Source of the DNA: Agaricus subrufescens
Lineage: Eukaryota > Basidiomycota > Agaricomycetes > Agaricales > Agaricaceae
Direction: 5' to 3'
DNA length: 64,000 nucleotides
NCBI GenBank assembly: GCA_029945375.1
Contig: CM057058.1
Span: 4,030,001 to 4,094,000 of the forward strand
The notes below the pieces were generated by a model, which was not told the origin of the DNA, did no database searches, and saw only the letters and a list, made by a program, of their open reading frames with translations. Below, piece after piece: positions 43,861 to 53,050 of this stretch. Each line of letters starts with the position of its first letter. Position 1 is the stretch's first letter. Position numbers and translations under genes: made by a program.

Positions 43861-44279
43861 TCGACTGTCATGGCCGGCTTCAGGAGCTGCAGCATGCGTG
43901 CCCACCATTTTCCTTTGCTCACTTCGTTTGCTTCGGAAACCGCTGGTTGGAGGCTGGTGTATACGGGGTGGAGACCCTTCAGGATGTTGGCTTGAGCTTA
44001 TAGCTCGTCACAGCTTGGGGTAGGATCCATCTCAACATTTTCTTTTATATGTTTTGTTTTTTCTCTTCTCATATGCGCTTGACCTTGTCGTGCGGATACA
44101 GTTTCTCCCCTGCCCATGTATAGCTTGACTCCATGTATGCGTTTAGCAGCCGCACAGGATACGCATTATGGCATCCTTATTAGTGTTGTAAGCCCGGAGT
44201 ATCTAACCGGATGTCGTATAGCAGCATTAATAGAAGGTCCACTGAGAGGTGCCATTGATTACAAAAAAAAAAAAAAAGA
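43328..44279 (+). mobile_element. short LINE-derived element 3 (5' missing)
   Basis: An ORF1 fragment and 3' UTR ending in an A tract (44265-44278) after GGTGCCATTGATTAC. Its 3' UTR is closer to that of element 5 (45500-45650) than to element 1. The left side is cut by the gypsy-2 LTR. Its ORF1 overlaps, rather than continues, the ORF1 on the other side of gypsy-2. Confidence 0.75.
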
Positions 44280-44559
44280 ATGAAGTTGTGAATGAAAAAC
44301 TCGTTTTTCCAGTAGTTAGAAGCCAGGGCCCATAACCTGTCGGTTGTAGAACGTAGCGCGTGCAGAGACAGTTCTAATGATGGTAGTCATGAGTGAATTG
44401 GATAAGAATTGATTTAGCAATCCTGTGAACAAGTCTAAGAAGCTAAAGGCTTCTAGAGCGTTCACAGGCAAGTTCAACATGTACTTACTAATATATCACA
44501 TGATCAGAAAGTTGTACCATCTCTAAGTCCATATACAAGACTGTTGGGGCAGTCTAACA
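44280..44559 (-). mobile_element. copia-type LTR (44338-44559) with leader
   Basis: On the minus strand the LTR opens TGTTAGACTG (44559) and ends AACCGACA (44338), followed by GGTTATGGGCCC, a primer-binding site matching the one at 47671, and ~60 bp of leader. It shares an internal block (catgttgaacttgcctgtg) with the LTR at 47357-47673 but is shorter and diverged. It is cut off by element 3's poly(A). Confidence 0.7.
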
Positions 44560-45482
44560 TAATTGTGGTGAATAAAGCGATGATGCCATAGGGAGAGGTC
44601 ACAGGGAAGTGTAGAGACCAAAAAAGTGGCCTCCGAGGTGAGAGTTGAGCCATCTAGCTCAGCAGAGTTGTTAGGGTGGATTGTAGTGGTGAAAAGTGTT
44701 GTCCTCTTGCAGCAGAAGGCCATAGAGCGAGCAGAAATTGTGATAATAAAGTTCTTGTGCTGTTCAAGGTATAGACAAGACAGCAGATTACTGCAGAGTG
44801 CAGGAACATGTAAAACCCTAGTAAACTCGACTGCTCTAGCCACCTTTCCACTCAAAACTGGCTCAAAGACCACAGACCCCACCCCAGCAGAGTAAACAAC
44901 TGAATTATCAGCTAAGCAAATGGGAATGCGATGGGGGGAGTAGGATTTGAACCAATGCTTGTGGGGGGTCATATGAGAAGTGGCCCCTGTATCTGCAAGC
45001 CAGTGGAAGTCAGCATCGAGCTGCAGGGGGGTAGAGAGCAAAGGAGAAGAGGTAGGGGAGGGAGCACTTGCATTTCCAGCAAATTCTCGAACTCTCTGCG
45101 CTTTTTTGGCACCAGAAGTTGAGCTAGAGCTTCTGGAAGCGGTGGGGGAGTCAGTGGAACTGTCCTGGGCCTTGTTGGCCTTGTTTCCTCGAGTTCTGGG
45201 CTTCTGAGCATCCTCCTGAGCTCATTTCTTTGCCTTTTCGAACGTCCAGCAGTTAGCCACCTTGTGACCAGTTTTCCCACAGAAATTGCAGGTATCTGAC
45301 ATGTTTTTGAAGCCAGAACACACTGCCAGGGCCTGGGAGCCTCCCAAGGTGTCCTGAGCACGTTTCCTTCGCTGGATATCCTCTGTGACAAAGGCCTGGT
45401 GGATGGTGGTCTTGTCCAGCTTGTCCATAAGCAGGAGAGACGATGTGAAAGCAGAAAACCTGTCTGGGAGCGCCCTAATGAG
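44560..45482 (-). pseudogene. copia copy 2: Gag end, protease, pre-integrase
   Basis: Minus-strand copia sequence with knuckle CNFCGKTGHKVANC, protease box WLADTGATSHM and pre-integrase start. It is broken by stops (TGA in place of the codon after KAKK near 45222, and the end at ~44560). It continues at 46870-47127 beyond an insertion at 45483-46869. Confidence 0.8.
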
Positions 45483-46869
45483 TTTTTTTTTTTTTTTTGT
45501 AATCAATGGCACCTCTCAGTGGACCTTCTATTAAACTAGCTATACGACATCCGGTTAGATACTCCAGGCTTACTAGTCTAATACAGATGCCATAATGCAT
45601 ATCCAAGTGCGGCCGCTAAACGCATACATGGAGTCAAACTATACATGGGCAGGGGCCCGTCTAAAGGCGCCTGTGAGGGCACCACCGACATGCTGGACGG
45701 CAATGCCGATGGCTGGCTAACTGCACTGGGCAGCACCAACCACCTGGGAGCACATGCCGATCTTCTTGAGGGGCGCAGGATGATCCTTAACGGCCGGCAT
45801 GGTTATCCAACCTCCCCAATAGGTGTGAACTTAATCATGGGCCAAGGTCGCTGAGCCAGCTTTACCTGACTACGTGTTCCCCCTAACCCTACCTGATTGG
45901 GTAAGATTGTAGCCGTCTCTCCTGCTCATTGCTCAAACCCTGATCAGCCAGCATCAACCAGTGACGTGGAATCAACTTAAGCTGGCAACCGGGTACTTCC
46001 CCCGGGCCAACTGACAGGGGATTTAGTTCTCTCAAGCCGGGTAAAGAGTTTTCCCCAATACCCGCTATGGTCCGGCGTGACCTTTCCCGTAACTATGCAG
46101 CCGGTTTGTTATGCCCTTAAGGCCTGGATCCCCGTGATAACTGTGCAGCTCCCTGCCTCGCAGACATGATTGCTGGATTGGCTACCTAGGGCGAACCTAG
46201 ATCCAGAGCTACTGACGTGCCCACTAATGACCATGAAGGGGCAAAACATCACCCTACCCCAGCCTGGTACTCGGATGGCCTGTCACCCAAAGGTGTTGGC
46301 TTGTTCTCGTCCCTGTCCCCTGAGTTTACTGTCCCCTATCTCAAAAGACCCTTTCGGGCTAGCTACTCTGATCAGATAACTATTTATATCCAACCCGGAG
46401 TAACCTTGGGGCCATTCTGGAAAATTCCAGAACACGTGACTGGTGTGAGGCTGGGACCCCAGGAACCAGACGACTGAGAAGGCAGCAGGAATCTTTCCCC
46501 CCCACAAGTGAGGGACCGCCTCCCCATTACATTTCACTGTCGAGAATGCCATTCCCAACCCCAAACGACTCACAAAGTAGTTGCTAGTGCAACATTTAAG
46601 GCCCCTTTACCAAGGGGGCCCCTCCAGTCGGACTGTACATGAGTATCAACACCAGGGGAGCCAGTATTCCAGCTTTTAACACCCTTTACCAAGGGGTGGC
46701 CCCAATGAGACAGACAGCGACCACTAGTGCAGCCTCTATAGCCCTTTACCAAGGGGCTACCATCTGAACACCCTCCAGTGGATCGCTATGCAACTTAAGA
46801 CTGTCTATACCCCCAGACCACCCTCGACCCAAAAGGGGAAGGTGGTGGTAACAGGTCAAGAAGTGATTG
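45483..46869 (-). mobile_element. non-coding LINE-derived element 5
   Basis: The 3' end is an A tract on the minus strand (45498-45483) after GGTGCCATTGATTAC. The 5' end reads CTTCTTGACCTGTTACC (46862), matching the big LINE's 5' end. Between them ~1.35 kb has no long ORF. It is flanked by a 13 bp target duplication, GCGCCCTAATGAG (45470-45482) and GCACCCTAATGAG (46870-46882), one mismatch. It therefore moved by LINE machinery while coding nothing recognisable. It contains three small hairpins (CCCTT-TACC-AAGGG) at 46603, 46682 and 46742. Confidence 0.7.
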
Positions 46870-47127
46870 GCACCCTAATGAGTGCCATAGAGGCCAGCTC
46901 ATCATCCAGCTCGTCTAAAGTGAATTTCTCCAGTCTAAGCTCTTTGAGATGACGTTTGCAGCCCTCTACACGGTTTATAAGCGACTGGAGGGACTCCTCT
47001 TCGAGTTTATGGATGCTGAACAGCTCATCATAGGCATTGAACCGCATTCCAGCCTTTTTCTGACAATGTACAGCCTCCAGAGCAGCCCACATCTTGATTG
47101 GATCATCCTGGATGCCTGCAAAATGCC
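46870..47127 (-). pseudogene. copia copy 2: Gag N-terminal part
   Basis: Minus-strand frame MWAALEAVHCQKKAGMRFNAYDELFSI... It keeps an Arg (CGG) where copies 1 and 3 have the shared TGA. It is joined at 47127 to a LINE 5' end, so the start of Gag is lost. Confidence 0.8.
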
Positions 47128-47356
47128 ATTCCTTCTTGATCTCTTACCATCACCTTCCTATTTAGGATTTTGGTGTTGGACGTGCATTTAGTTGGAATAT
47201 ATTCTACTTTACAGGGATAATGCTTGATATCTCATGACCCCCTGCACCCCAGTATGTCTGGAAAGCGACCCCAGCTGTACGAACGTCCATCGCAACCACT
47301 GTTGCCCACAGGGAGCATCCGCTCAGTTGCTTCCCACAGTTCTGCAACCTCAAAAC
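47128..47356 (+). mobile_element. LINE 5' fragment
   Basis: CTTCTTGATCTCTTACCATC and the following 200 bp match the minus-strand 5' end of the big LINE (25692 downward), including the ORF1 start at 47252 (MSGKRPQLYERPSQPLLP). It is cut at 47356 by the LTR of copia copy 3. Confidence 0.75.
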
Positions 47357-47673
47357 TGTTAGAATGCCCCAAGCATTCAATTATTAGAGTGACTGGTTAA
47401 TTTGTTTTGAGTATATCTTGACTTAGAGTACAGCGGACGCTTCCGCTCACATGATAGATTAGTCAGCGCATGTTGAACTTGCCTGTGGATGACTTGGAAG
47501 TCTTTAGCTTCTTAGACTTGTCCACAGGTGAGTAATCTCTTTGTATTGTTGTTATAGCTTCTTATACTTGTCCACAGATTAACTGTGCTAATACTAGCTC
47601 AATTCTTATCCGATCCGCTCGATACTAGCGTCGTTAGGATTGCCACTGCAAACTCTAGGTTCTCATTCCAACA
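47357..47673 (+). repeat. copia copy 3 5' LTR
   Basis: 317 bp, starting TGTTAGAATG and ending CATTCCAACA, which are imperfect inverted ends. The primer-binding site follows directly. The sequence before it is aaaac (47352-47356). Confidence 0.8.
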
Positions 47674-47686
47674 GGTTATGGGCCCC
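47672..47686 (+). other. copia primer-binding site (initiator tRNA half type)
   Basis: The sequence AGGTTATGGGCCC after the LTR is complementary to the anticodon stem-loop of initiator Met tRNA (it contains the complement of CAU), the priming mode known for copia-type elements, rather than to a tRNA 3' end. Confidence 0.65.
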
Positions 47687-47806
47687 GACTTCTAACGACC
47701 TACAAATCGACTTCTCATTCTTCAACCATCATCTACTCAACTCCTACTCTCTCTCATCCCTCCTCCCTCAAACTATTTCGCTTCCCCTGCCCGCAATTTT
47801 GCTCGT

Positions 47807-50776
47807 ATGGCTTCGGGTTCGCCAGCGTTCGTTAAGCTCAACGGGGAGAACTATGCCACGTGGTCTGGCGAGATGGAGGCCTGGCTACGCGCCTCTGGCC
47901 TATGGAGACTTGTTTCAGGCAAACAAAGCACTCCCTCCATTCCCTCTTCCCCTACTCCCCAGGATTTCGCTTCCCAGTCACTCTGGGAGGACAAACTCGA
48001 CAAGGCAGCTGGCTGGCTCTATCTTATGGTTGAAGAAGACCAAAGGGTGCATTTTGCAGGCATCCAGGACGATCCAATCAAGATGTGGGCTGCTCTGGAG
48101 GCTGTACATCGTCAGAAGAAGGCTGGAATGTGATTCAATGCCTATGATGAGCTGTTCAGCATCCGTAAACTCGAAGAGGAGTCCCTCCAGTCGCTTATAA
48201 ACCATGTAGAGGGCTGCAAACGTCATGTAAGGAGCTCAGACCGGACAAATTCACTTTAGAGCAGCTGGATGATGAGCTGGCCTCTATGGCACTCATTAGG
48301 GCACTTCCAGACGAGTTTTCGGCCTTTACTTCGTCTCTCCTGCTTATGGACAAGCTGGACAAGACCACCATCCATCAGGCCTTCGTTACTGAGGATATTC
48401 AGCGAAGGAAACGTGCTCAGGATGCCTTGGGAGGCTCCCAGGCCCTAGCAGCGCGTTCTGGCTTCAAAAACGCGTCAGAGACCTGCGATTTCTGTGGGAG
48501 GACCGGTCACAAGGTGGCTAACTGCTGGACGTTCGAAAAGGCGAAGAAACGCGCTCAGGAGGACACTCAGAAGCCCAGAACTCAAGGAAACAAGGCCAAC
48601 AAGGCTTTTTTTTTTTTGTATCAATGGCACCTCTCGGTGGACCTTTATTCACAAGTAGCTATAGGACATCCAGGTAGATAATCTGGGCACACTACAAGGA
48701 AACGGCTGCTATGACATGTTGCAATAGAGAAAACATTAAGCCCCAAACAACAAAGTTAAATGTATCTGGCAGAAAGATCATCGCCTCGAGGAAAGAAAAG
48801 AAAAACAAATCATAAAGGAAAAGAAATGATAAGTCCATACATAATAAGATGGGCGAAGTGAGCCGTGGCTCAAACAAACACATACCACCTACATATTGAC
48901 TTGGATACAGCCCCGATTTTCAAGACAGGCCAGTTCACGATCGCGGACAAGATAGCAGAGGGGGAATGATGGGTGCCAAACAGCGCACGCTCCCAAAATA
49001 AGATGTGACTCCTACTACTTCTTCAATGGGAACTGGCGCCGTAGCCAATCCTGATCGAAACAATTGTTCCAGAACGGACACAAAGTGTCCGTTGTGGAGT
49101 GCACCAAATTCTTCTTCTTTGCTGCAGAGCAGTTGGCGCAGAGTGACTCCCCCACTGCTTCTGGAAGCTCTAGCTCAACTCCTGGTGCTGAAAAAGCGCA
49201 GAGAGTGCGAGAATTTGCTGGAAATGCAAGTGCTCCCTCCCCTACCTCTTCCTCTTTGCTCTCTACCCCCCTGCAGCTCGATGCTGACTTCCACTGGCTT
49301 GCAGATACAGGGGCCACTTCTCATATGACCCCCCACAAGCATTGGTTCAAATCCTACTCCCCCCATCGCATTCCCATTCGATTAGCTGATAATTCAGTTG
49401 TCTACTCTGCTGGGGTGGGGTCTGTGGTCTTTGAGCCAGTTTTGAGCGGAAAAGTGGCTAGAGCGGTCGAGTTTACTAGAGTTTTGCATGTTCCTGCTCT
49501 CCGCAGTAATCTGCTGTCTTGTCTATACCTTGCACAGCACAAGAATTTCATTATCATGATTTCTGCTCGTTCTATGGCCTTCTGCTGCAAGGGAACAATG
49601 CTTTTCATGGCCACCATCCATCCCAACAACTCTGCTGAGCTAGATGGCTCAACTTTGACCTCAGAGGCTGCTTTTTCAGTCTCTACACTCCCCTGTGACC
49701 TCTCCCAGTCGCTTTCCACTCAGGCTACAAGTACTGGATCACGTTTATAGATGACAGAACACATTTCCGGGCTGTATATCTGCTGAAAAGCAAGTCTGAG
49801 GCCTTTGGAGCATTCAAAATATACAAATCTTGGGCTGAAAACCAACTAGGAGTGAAAATACGCACTCTACAGGACGATAAAGGTGGTGAATACATGTCTA
49901 AAGCGTTCCTGGCCTTCATGGAGCAATGTGGGATTGATAGGAGGCATTCTACTCGCAACAGGCCTCAGCAGAATGGTCTAGCTGAAAGAGCTAACAGAAC
50001 TATGGGGGAAAGGATCACTGCAATGCTCTCTGAGTCGAAATTGCCCCTGAGTTTCTGGGGTGAATGCATCTCTTCTATGGTGCATGTGTGGAATAGGCTT
50101 CCTACATCATCTCTCCCTGGCTGTACTTCCTTCCAAGCATTCTATAAGTGAAAACCTGATGTTTCCCACCTCCAAGTATGGGGGTGCACTGCCTACGTGC
50201 ATATACAACGAGATAAACGCAATTCTCTTCAGCCTCACTATGAAAAATGCGTTTTCATAGGGTATCCTACTGGCTACAAGGGCTAGAAGTTCTATAACCC
50301 AGTCACCAAGCGTTCAATCATCTCCGAAAGGGCTGAATTTGATGAAAGGTACTTCCCTGGCACTTCTAGAGCTCAACTCAATGCTGTTCCATCATTTGCT
50401 GGCCCTCCCAGCTCTCCTGAGACTCCTATCACTTTAGAGACCTCTCCAGTGCTCCCCTCGTCGCATTTCAACTTCCCACCTCTCCAGGATGAAGGGGGTG
50501 GTATCTGGCCTCTCCCTGCACCGTCTCCACTGCCCAGTCCGACTCCTGCAACTGCTATTCATCCTGAAGAGCCTAAAGCACCTCAGAGTGCTCCTGAAGC
50601 TCCTGTGATCGCTCCTGCATCTCCTGTGCTCACTCCTGCATCCCCTGTTGCTCCCTCTCCACCTAGAATGCCTCCACAACCTCCTGCACCACTCCCTGTT
50701 ACTCCTCCAACCGCTCCTGTGCCTGCTGAGCCTCCACGAGTCCCTACAGTGGCTCAAAAAACTGTCCCAATGTTTT
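47807..50776 (+). pseudogene. copia copy 3: Gag, protease, integrase (RT missing)
   Basis: Gag starts MASGSPAFVKLNGENYATW. TGA at 48131 and a 1 bp deletion near 48230 break it, and it reopens at 48286 with knuckle CDFCGRTGHKVANC. An insertion interrupts it (48606-49140). Protease WLADTGATSHM lies at ~49290. A ~230 bp deletion at ~49705 removes most of the pre-integrase domain. Integrase continues (LQDDKGGEY, NRPQQNGLAERANRT), with stops near 50149 and 50286. The linker beyond is a Pro-rich repeat (P-x-x-P motifs, ~50510-50745). The frame ends in the Tc1 element at 50747 and RT never resumes. Confidence 0.85.
48606..49140 (-). mobile_element. short LINE-derived element 4, 5' truncated
   Basis: Minus strand: the last ~40 codons of ORF1 (CANCSAAKKK..., ending QFPLKK, 49140-49017), 3' UTR, and an A tract (48617-48606). 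It was inserted in copia Gag between NKANKA and DSPTASG. About 15 bp of target is missing rather than duplicated, judged against copia copy 1. 5' truncation is usual for LINE-type insertion. Confidence 0.75.
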
Positions 50777-50957
50777 GAGGTTTTCAACTATTTCAGTTAT
50801 AGCGCCGTGGGAACATCGCAAAACATTACGTAATAATTATCTAGAGTAGCCTAGCATGCGATCTATTAGGAACATTTTGGATTACGTAAATTGATTGGAA
50901 ACTGATTGAGAAATTAAATCAACAAAATAATCAATCATTGGGACAGTTTTTTGACTT
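50747..50957. repeat. Tc1 left terminal inverted repeat
   Basis: ~205 bp, near-perfect inverse of 52145-52352. It begins and ends with inverted copies of CAAAAAACTGTCCCAATG, so each arm is itself bounded by an inverted pair. Confidence 0.85.
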
Positions 50958-51105
50958 TCTACTCAGCTGAGACAAATCTTGTTCTAGAGCCCTCATAAAA
51001 ATCCGAAAAAGTACAGAAATATTTAAGAATGTCATGTAACCTTGTTTGTATAAATCTGCATCATCAAAGTTTGATTAAATCACATCTTGACCTTAAACCA
51101 CCACC

Positions 51106-52125
51106 ATGAAAGCTACTTCTTCTACTCAACACTCCTCTGTCATCTCTCTTCTTCAAGAAGGCTATTCTATTTGTCAAATTCAGTCTAGAACTGGTCTGGG
51201 GAAGTCTACTGTGGGGAGGATTAAGAAAGAGGTTGATGAGGACAAGGAGAACATGTTAGGGGGTCATCCAGCTAAGCTTTCTTCTCAGGACAAAAGGGCA
51301 ATCATTCACCAAATCACTACTGGCCAGCTGGATAATGCAGTTCAGGGTGCCCAGTATATCAACAACATCATTCCCAATCCAGTACATCCTCAAACAGTCA
51401 GAAATGCTCTCAAAGAGAGTTCATTTAGGGCTGTTGTAAAGAAGAAATGTCCTCTCCTCAAACAGCAACATAGAAGAGACCATCTCAAATTTGCTCATTA
51501 TCACAAGAATTGAACAGTGGAGGACTGGAAAAGGATCTTGTGGTCAGATGAAACCAAGATTAATAGGATTTAGTCAGACGGAAGGGTGTATACCTGGAAG
51601 AAAAATGGTGAGGGCCCTTCTGATAGGACTATTACTCCTACAGTCAAACATGGAGGAGGGAATAACCTTATGGTATGGGGCTGTATGGGATGGGAGGGAG
51701 TTGGGATGCTTACAGAGGTTCAGGGTATCATGGATTCTGTGCAATACTGTGATATTTTGGACAGTGGAGTGGTTGACAGCTTTGAAAAACTGGAGATGGA
51801 GGAGGGGAAGAGGATATTCCAACATGATAATGACCCCAAGCACATGGCAAAAAGAACAGACAAGTGGTTTGAAGACAACAACATCAAAGTCCTAGTCTGG
51901 CCTGCCCAATCCCTTGACTTAAATCCCATTGAACACCTTTGGATCAACCTCAAGGACAAGTTGAAGGAATATCCCAAACCACCTAGAGGAGTTCATGATT
52001 TGTGGGGAAGGGTAGCTGAAGAGTGGAACAAAATCACTCCAGAAGAGTGTCAAAGACTTATAGAAAGTATGCCTAGGAGGTGCCAGGCAGTTATCAAGGC
52101 TAAAGGTGGTCATACAAAGTATTAG
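51106..52125 (+). pseudogene. Tc1-type transposase (two stops)
   Basis: 339-codon frame from ATG 51106 to TAG 52123. TGA 51511 and a TAG ~18 codons later break it. The N-terminal helix-turn-helix (SLLQEGYSICQIQSRTGLGK) binds the terminal repeats. The catalytic DDE triad is visible: WSDETK, HDNDPKH and SLDLNPIEHLW, with 34 residues between the second D and E (DD34E). It is otherwise full length. Confidence 0.85.
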
Positions 52126-52144
52126 TTACAACAAGGGTAGAGAG

Positions 52145-52352
52145 TCAAAAAACTGTCCCAATGATTGATTATTTTGTTGATTTAATTTCTCAATCAGTTT
52201 CCAATCAATTTACGTAATCCAAAATGTCCCTAATAGATCACATGCTAGGCTACTATAGATAATTATTACGTAATGTTTTGCAATGTTCCCACGGCGCTAT
52301 AACTGAAATAGTTGAAAACCTCAAAACATTGGGACAGTTTTTTGAGCCACTG
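52145..52352. repeat. Tc1 right terminal inverted repeat
   Basis: Inverse of the left arm with a few substitutions. It carries the same inner inverted CAAAAAACTGTCCCAATG motif at 52147. Confidence 0.85.
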
Positions 52353-52356
52353 TAGC

Positions 52357-53050
52357 TGTCACAGATTTGGAAGATTACGTTATATCTTACCAACGGCTGA
52401 TCCGATTCTTACGAATTGGGCACCGTTGGAAAGCCCTGATCAAACCGTTTCTACTGATACCCATATCACCCGAAACGGCCCAGTAATTGTTGAGATATTC
52501 AACGTTCTTTATTCTCTGTGCCATAAGTTAGAAGACCTTAATTACCTAATTGTTCTAGAGCAGTCCAGACCATTCTAGAACATTCTAGAACCTTCTAGAA
52601 TGTTCTCTATCACATCATTATCGCACCATTACCCAGAGTAACCCAGAGTAACTCAGAGTAGTAAAGGGATTGTTCCTATTGGTTGGTTATTATTAGAGTA
52701 GCTAAACTTAGATACATAATTAGTCATGACTAGAGTCCCTGGGGTCATTGGTAGTGTCCCGGGTCCTTCTCAGATGTGTATATAAGTAGCTTGTCTTGGT
52801 GTCCTTAAGACCTAGACTTAACAACATCAGTTGTGCTTTGTCATCTCATCTCTTTGCTTATCTAAGATCACTGCTCTTTCCCCATTTATCTTTCAAGGTT
52901 ACTTAGGTAAGCAAGATTTGTGATAATAGCACTGTAGTTCTCAAAGTTTACCCTTAGTACAGTTGAGTTGCTTTTGAACCTCCCATTCATTTTATAATTA
53001 AAGTTGGATACCAAAAAGACTCCTGAGCCTTCAACCTGAATTTGCCCCCA
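52357..53050 (+). repeat. LTR-like region with heat-shock element and TATA box
   Basis: No coding. It starts TGTCACAGATTT, a common LTR opening. It has a seven-unit heat-shock element at 52573-52605, a TATA box (TATATAAG at ~52780), and possible end ...CCCCCACA near 53052. No partner LTR or target duplication was found, so LTR identity is tentative; it could be a promoter of a lost gene. Confidence 0.4.
52573..52605. promoter_or_regulatory. heat-shock element, seven alternating units
   Basis: Seven TTC/GAA units alternate with 2 bp spacers (TTCTAGAA three times, linked by CA, CC and TG, then TTC). This fits the heat-shock factor binding consensus of inverted nGAAn units. It lies ~175 bp upstream of a TATA box. 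Confidence 0.7.

Larger units (their letters stand above)
50747..52352 (+). mobile_element. Tc1/mariner-type DNA transposon
   Basis: 1606 bp, flanked by TA at 50745-50746 and 52353-52354. Ends are CAGTGGCTCAAAAAACTG and its inverse. Terminal inverted repeats are ~205 bp (50747-50957 and 52145-52352). A single transposase gene is in between (51106-52125). It sits in the Pro-rich linker of copia copy 3 on the left; the right flank is different DNA. The transposase has two stops, so it is non-autonomous now. Confidence 0.9.

Noticed and set aside
47672..47686. tRNA-like sequence
   Set aside because: Only the complement of an anticodon arm is present; it is a primer-binding site, not a tRNA gene.
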